A stretch of DNA of 13,455 nucleotides, taken from contig CALIGP010000205.1 of NCBI GenBank assembly GCA_938021455.1, forward strand, positions 1 to 13,455, written 5' to 3'. Each line of letters begins with the position of its first letter. The stretch's first letter is position 1. A program made the position numbers and the translations under genes. The notes under the pieces were generated by a model, which saw only the letters and a list, made by a program, of their open reading frames with translations, made no database searches and was not told where the DNA came from. Positions 13,103-13,455 of the stretch are shown one piece after another. This DNA is from an uncultured Lewinella sp. (lineage in GTDB: Bacteria > Bacteroidota > Bacteroidia > Chitinophagales > Saprospiraceae).

Positions 13103-13455
13103 TCACCCCGCCCCAAAAGCATACAACTTCCGCAATTCCGGAGAAACAAAGCCCAGTACCACATCATTAGCAGAAACCCCGTTTTCTGCCAAAACATCTA
13201 CGATCTCTTCTTCGGTGGTATTCCTTTGAATCCATACTTTGTCATCGATGATGTCGATTTGAATGGAAATGTTGAATACATACTTGTCTTCCTGCCAGCC
13301 GTATCGAAGTAGTTGGTATCGACCATTTACGTCGTCGAAGATAACGGAGTGGCGCAGGTAGGTTTCGTTGTGAGCGGCGTTGTAGTCATCCCACTCCGAG
13401 AGTAGGGTGCTAAAGTAAGACTTAATAATCTTTGGTAAATCTACTAGCTTATCCA
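13103..13455 (-). CDS. xisI: XisI family protein (fdxN element excision controlling factor), start codon one base outside window
   Basis: On the minus strand the frame from the right edge runs 116 codons to TGA at 13103-13105, and no stop interrupts it. The first complete codons read DKLVDLPKI and are preceded by the bases TG, so the start is probably ATG with its A at position 13456; the whole protein would be 117 residues, the usual XisI size. Recognisable family elements are YQLLRYGW (about residues 52-59 of the full protein), the strand pair FNISIQIDIIDDKVWIQ, then NTTEEEIVDVLAENGV and the C-terminal VVLGFVSPELRKLYAF, matching 'D(I)VLaFh.PE.R..t.FA' of cyanobacterial XisI. XisI normally accompanies XisH, which would lie just beyond the window to the right. 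Its exact biochemical role is unknown; XisH/XisI are best known from excision of the Anabaena fdxN element. Confidence 0.92.
   Translation of the reverse strand, partial: DKLVDLPKIIKSYFSTLLSEWDDYNAAHNETYLRHSVIFDDVNGRYQLLRYGWQEDKYVFNISIQIDIIDDKVWIQRNTTEEEIVDVLAENGVSANDVVLGFVSPELRKLYAFGAG

Overview
The window looks like a chromosomal segment of a Bacteroidota bacterium, most likely from the Saprospiraceae/Lewinella group. This rests on several features: Bacteroidota-style lipoprotein signals (hydrophobic stretch, then SSC or TSC), an ECF sigma factor followed by a membrane-anchored protein with a C-terminal outer-membrane-type beta-barrel, Cys-rich 'DCP..L..N.GD.C' repeats, a XisI protein, and no convincing Shine-Dalgarno sequences for most genes. 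The placement is inferred from gene content; no rRNA or tRNA gene is present to confirm it.

Left part (1-2300): the C-terminal end of an AraC-type regulator, whose last codons and stop are tandemly duplicated; a small protein of unknown function whose layout resembles actinoporin-like pore-forming proteins; a strong hairpin; then a minus-strand sugar phosphate isomerase/epimerase-like TIM barrel. The 5' side of that gene is occupied by short GC-rich interspersed repeats (core CGCGGATTA).

Envelope block (2487-6014, plus strand): a lipoprotein built of ten Cys-rich repeats with its own intrinsic terminator, then a two-gene unit of an ECF sigma factor and a protein with an anti-sigma-like N-terminus, one membrane helix, a long Ser/Thr/Ala linker and a beta-barrel. 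A second cluster of the CGCGGATTA repeat lies between this unit and the next, convergent genes. There it forms a long hairpin flanked by an A-tract and a T-tract, a likely bidirectional terminator.

Metabolic block (6137-11698, minus strand): a two-subunit molybdenum hydroxylase (small [2Fe-2S] subunit transcribed first, large molybdopterin subunit with a Tat signal and lipobox second), a PLP enzyme of the ACC deaminase/D-cysteine desulfhydrase family, a 169-bp element with 23-bp terminal inverted repeats, a small heavy-metal-associated (HMA) protein and an M50-type membrane metalloprotease homologue.

Right end (11796-13455): a FemAB/GNAT-like protein whose C-terminus looks shortened or frameshifted, an AT-rich small gene of unknown function, and on the minus strand a xisI gene whose start codon lies one base outside the window. 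The most notable items are the actinoporin-like candidate, the ten-repeat lipoprotein beside the sigma/barrel unit, the two repeat-derived intergenic structures, and xisI next to an AT-rich small gene.
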